DNA of 16,704 bases from an uncultured Anaerotruncus sp. (GTDB taxonomy: Bacteria; Bacillota; Clostridia; Oscillospirales; Ruminococcaceae). The notes beneath the pieces are model-generated. The model saw nothing but the letters and a program-made list of their open reading frames with translations, was not told where the DNA came from and searched no databases. Positions within the stretch are counted from its first letter, which is position 1. Every line of letters starts with the position of its first letter. Location of the stretch: positions 1 to 16,704 of the forward strand of contig CAJUJI010000053.1 in the NCBI GenBank assembly GCA_910586875.1, given 5' to 3'. The position numbers were made by a program, and so were the translations under genes. Shown one piece after another: positions 14,844 through 16,704 of this stretch.

Positions 14844-15089
14844 ATGCACATTGAATATCATCCCAAAGGCGTTTGCAGCCGCAAGATGGAAATTGAACTG
14901 GAGGACGGCATTATTACCGACCTGCGGGTTACCGGTGGCTGTGACGGCAATTTGACAGGCATTTGTGCGCTGGTCAAGGGGCGGCCTGCCAGCGAGGTTA
15001 TCCAACAGCTGCGGGGCATTCGCTGTGGATTTAAAAAAACCTCCTGTCCTGATCAACTCGCCATCGCCTTGGAGCAGGCCATCCAATAG
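14844..15089 (+). CDS. TSCPD domain protein, TIGR03905-like
   Basis: This 81-residue protein has conserved cysteines at 11, 33, 41, 61 and 68 and the name-giving TSCPD motif (residues 66-70). This Cys pattern is the one seen in the TIGR03905 family, whose function is unknown. The TSCPD domain also forms the C-terminus of some ribonucleotide reductases, where the cysteines may bind metal or shuttle electrons. A G-rich ribosome binding site precedes the ATG. It lies 19 nt behind the malic enzyme gene and is probably co-transcribed with it. No signal peptide is visible. Confidence 0.85.
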   Translation: MHIEYHPKGVCSRKMEIELEDGIITDLRVTGGCDGNLTGICALVKGRPASEVIQQLRGIRCGFKKTSCPDQLAIALEQAIQ

Positions 15090-15138
15090 AGCCTGTTCAC
15101 TATTGAAGTAAAAACCTTGAGGAAAGGGCGGAGCTGGA

Positions 15139-15693
15139 ATGCGTTGTAACGATGACAGCGATATGAAGATTATGTCTGGGAAGGCGTCGAAGCAATTCGA
15201 CCTTGCGGAAGGTGCTGCAACAGCCTTCAACCGCGAAAAGGCAAACGGAAATTTAGAGCGTGCCCGCACGCTGGGACGGAAATTTGCAGCCGATCTGTTT
15301 GAGAACGATGGAAAAGCATTGTTTGGGGTCGGCGCATTTGACGATGAAAAAACCATCGTCCAGCGCAGGGTCCTGTTTGCCTATGTGGTCAACCGGGTGA
15401 TTGAGGATATGGCGCCAAACTCCTTTGTGGCGCAGTCTGCATTATCGGTGTTTTACGATACGCTACAAAAGGCATCGGAGCAATATTATCAGGAAAGCAC
15501 CGATGCTGCCGCCTTCTCTCAGTACATTCTGGCGGCACGCGCAATGTCGGACGACCCCTGCGCGATTGGCGGCGTGTTTGCGAGACTTTGCGGCCGAAGT
15601 ACGGACAAGGTGTTTGTCAAATATGGGTGTGAATTGGCCGACTTTTTTACACTCTACTGCACCGAATCGGTATTAAGCGCACAGTTCGTCTAA
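15139..15693 (+). CDS. Uncharacterised 184-residue helical protein
   Basis: I do not recognise this family. The sequence is soluble-looking and helical, with a charged N-terminal third (residues 1-45) and an Ala/Phe/Tyr-rich remainder. Three cysteines (139, 152 and 163) lie in the C-terminal part and a fourth (175) near the end. No catalytic motif or membrane segment stands out. AAAGGGCGGAG precedes the ATG at 15139; in-frame ATGs at codons 9 and 12 are alternatives. It sits 49 nt after the TSCPD gene and just before a terminator, so it probably ends the malic enzyme transcription unit. Codon use looks like that of its neighbours, with no sign of recent transfer. Confidence 0.75.
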   Translation: MRCNDDSDMKIMSGKASKQFDLAEGAATAFNREKANGNLERARTLGRKFAADLFENDGKALFGVGAFDDEKTIVQRRVLFAYVVNRVIEDMAPNSFVAQSALSVFYDTLQKASEQYYQESTDAAAFSQYILAARAMSDDPCAIGGVFARLCGRSTDKVFVKYGCELADFFTLYCTESVLSAQFV

Positions 15694-15719
15694 TCCTTTC
15701 GAACGTACCGATCGAAATA

Positions 15720-15761
15720 GAAGGCTCCCTCTGCTCAAGTACAAAAGCAAAGGGAGCCTTC
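15720..15761. terminator. Bidirectional Rho-independent terminator
   Basis: GAAGGCTCCCT (15720-15730) pairs perfectly with AGGGAGCCTTC (15751-15761), with GCT/AGC possible inside. Short T-rich stretches follow on both strands. It lies between the converging 184-residue protein gene and the AbrB-family gene and can serve both. Confidence 0.85.
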
Positions 15762-15765
15762 TTAT

Positions 15766-16704
15766 TTAAAGGTGGGAAAACAGTGGCAAAAGACGTGGGA
15801 ATATGCTGATCACACAGATAATCCGAGCTGTGTGTAGGGTTACTATTTTAGGAACATCGCAATGGAACTCATCCGCAATTAGGGACATCTCGTTTAGTCC
15901 ACCGGGGGTACCCATCATCATACAGGTCAAAAAATCAAAATGGAACAAGCGACAAAGCAATATGCCTATGCCATACGCAAAAAGAACGCTTCCCAATAAA
16001 ATGATAACAAATGGCACCAGCAAGCTGGGAAGTATAGCAATCGCCTTGGCCGTAATCTGCACACCAATATAAGTTCCTGTGAAAATTTGAATTGCCAGTC
16101 GCATCTTCCTAGGGAAAAAAAGCTTTCCATGCCAACAATTTAGCAGCGCGCAAAATGTCAGTGCACCAATCAATGCACCGGAAGCAATCCCCAAGCTATA
16201 AAACAAGCTTCCACCCAAAAGACCGGCAAGCACCGTCCTGAACAGCCCTGTCCATCTTTCTTGTGTGGAAGGGTGGGAAATTTGTTGCTGTGTGAGATCG
16301 CCCCTTGCACAAAAACGATTTAAACATTTTGGATACAATTGTTTTTTGGACACCAGCTGATAAAGGGTCGGAAAACAGGACAGAATAAACACAACCCGAA
16401 TGAGCTGAATAAAGGATACATAAACAGGATCTGCGCCATAATCCTGTGCAATAATCGCCATATCCGACATTCCACCTGGTGCACTCGCAAATAGTGCAGT
16501 GGTCATATCCAGTCCTCCGAAATAGTGGATGCTTAGCGCAAACGTTAGGTTCATCAGCATCATGCTGACCAATAGAATAAAAATTGGAAACGCCAGCCGG
16601 TGGATCTGACGAAAATCCTTTCGTGTGATTCTACTGCCAATGAGCATACCTGAGCAAAATTGTGTCAGAATTCGCATATTGCGCGGGAAGTAGGCAAAGG
16701 GGGC
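15766..16704 (-). CDS. AbrB-family integral membrane protein, N-terminus outside window
   Basis: The frame is open to the right edge, so the N-terminus is missing; the internal ATG at 16677 is probably not the start, because in-frame codons before it continue without a stop. About 312 residues are visible with eight or more hydrophobic segments. Two halves carry the repeated signature SAPGGMSDMAIIA (about 80 residues in) and GTPGGLNEMSLIA near the C-terminus, which is the internal duplication of the PF05145 AbrB membrane family (older name: ammonia monooxygenase AbrB). This family is distinct from the AbrB transcription factor. It is probably a transporter in the cytoplasmic membrane with unknown substrate. 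It converges on the terminator shared with the upstream operon. Confidence 0.85.
   Translation of the reverse strand, partial: APFAYFPRNMRILTQFCSGMLIGSRITRKDFRQIHRLAFPIFILLVSMMLMNLTFALSIHYFGGLDMTTALFASAPGGMSDMAIIAQDYGADPVYVSFIQLIRVVFILSCFPTLYQLVSKKQLYPKCLNRFCARGDLTQQQISHPSTQERWTGLFRTVLAGLLGGSLFYSLGIASGALIGALTFCALLNCWHGKLFFPRKMRLAIQIFTGTYIGVQITAKAIAILPSLLVPFVIILLGSVLFAYGIGILLCRLFHFDFLTCMMMGTPGGLNEMSLIADEFHCDVPKIVTLHTARIICVISIFPRLLPLFSHL

Noticed and set aside
13745..14851. A 368-codon open frame on the minus strand
   Set aside because: It lies wholly opposite the malic enzyme gene, which has all catalytic motifs. The antisense translation shows no family signature and arises from codon bias.
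14748..15356. A 202-codon minus-strand open frame spanning the TSCPD gene
   Set aside because: It crosses two plus-strand genes with ribosome binding sites and has no recognisable domain.

Overview
The window looks like a chromosomal segment of a moderately GC-rich Clostridia-type Firmicute, most likely an Oscillospiraceae/Ruminococcaceae relative. The basis is a DnaD-domain gene followed by a DnaI/DnaC-type helicase loader, a TIGR03905-type TSCPD protein, strong GGAGG ribosome binding sites, TTG starts and Rho-independent terminators. This assignment is inferred from gene content, without any database search.

Region 1 (1-7231, + strand) is a tight operon. It holds the tail of an unknown gene, a 629-residue helical-repeat protein, a MoxR-type AAA+ ATPase, a DUF5682-like protein with a ChaN/TraB-type His motif, a vWA protein with an intact MIDAS, and a small flavin-binding pyridoxamine-phosphate-oxidase-like protein. 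The MoxR, DUF5682 and vWA genes overlap at their ends, so their translation is probably coupled. MoxR ATPases with vWA partners are thought to act as chaperone-like remodelling machines.

Region 2 (7232-7568) is a gene-free GC-rich stretch full of inverted repeats between convergent operons, probably a dispersed intergenic repeat.

Region 3 (7569-10319, - strand) is the most interesting part. A Ro60-like protein (TROVE/DUF2828 type with a C-terminal vWA domain) is followed by an RlaP/YcgL-type nucleotidyltransferase. Upstream, in the same orientation, lie five head-to-tail RNA modules (10302 down to 9847) separated by only 5 to 8 nt. Each is closed by a 7-9 bp helix, and each carries the sequence CAGCAA just inside the 5' strand of that helix. 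The first module contains a circularly permuted tRNA mimic: T-arm, then an acceptor stem closed by a loop, then D-arm. That is the architecture known from bacterial YrlA Y RNAs. I read this as a Ro-type RNP locus with a multi-module Y-like RNA and a nucleotidyltransferase, possibly for RNA quality control or repair.

Region 4 (10400-12636, - strand) is a replication-initiation operon (DnaD-domain protein, then helicase loader) with a sigma-A-like promoter, a structured leader and a bipartite terminator.

Region 5 (12645-15761, + strand) holds a PHP phosphoesterase, a malic enzyme, a TSCPD protein and an unrecognised 184-residue protein. It ends at a terminator shared with a convergent AbrB-family membrane protein that runs off the right edge.
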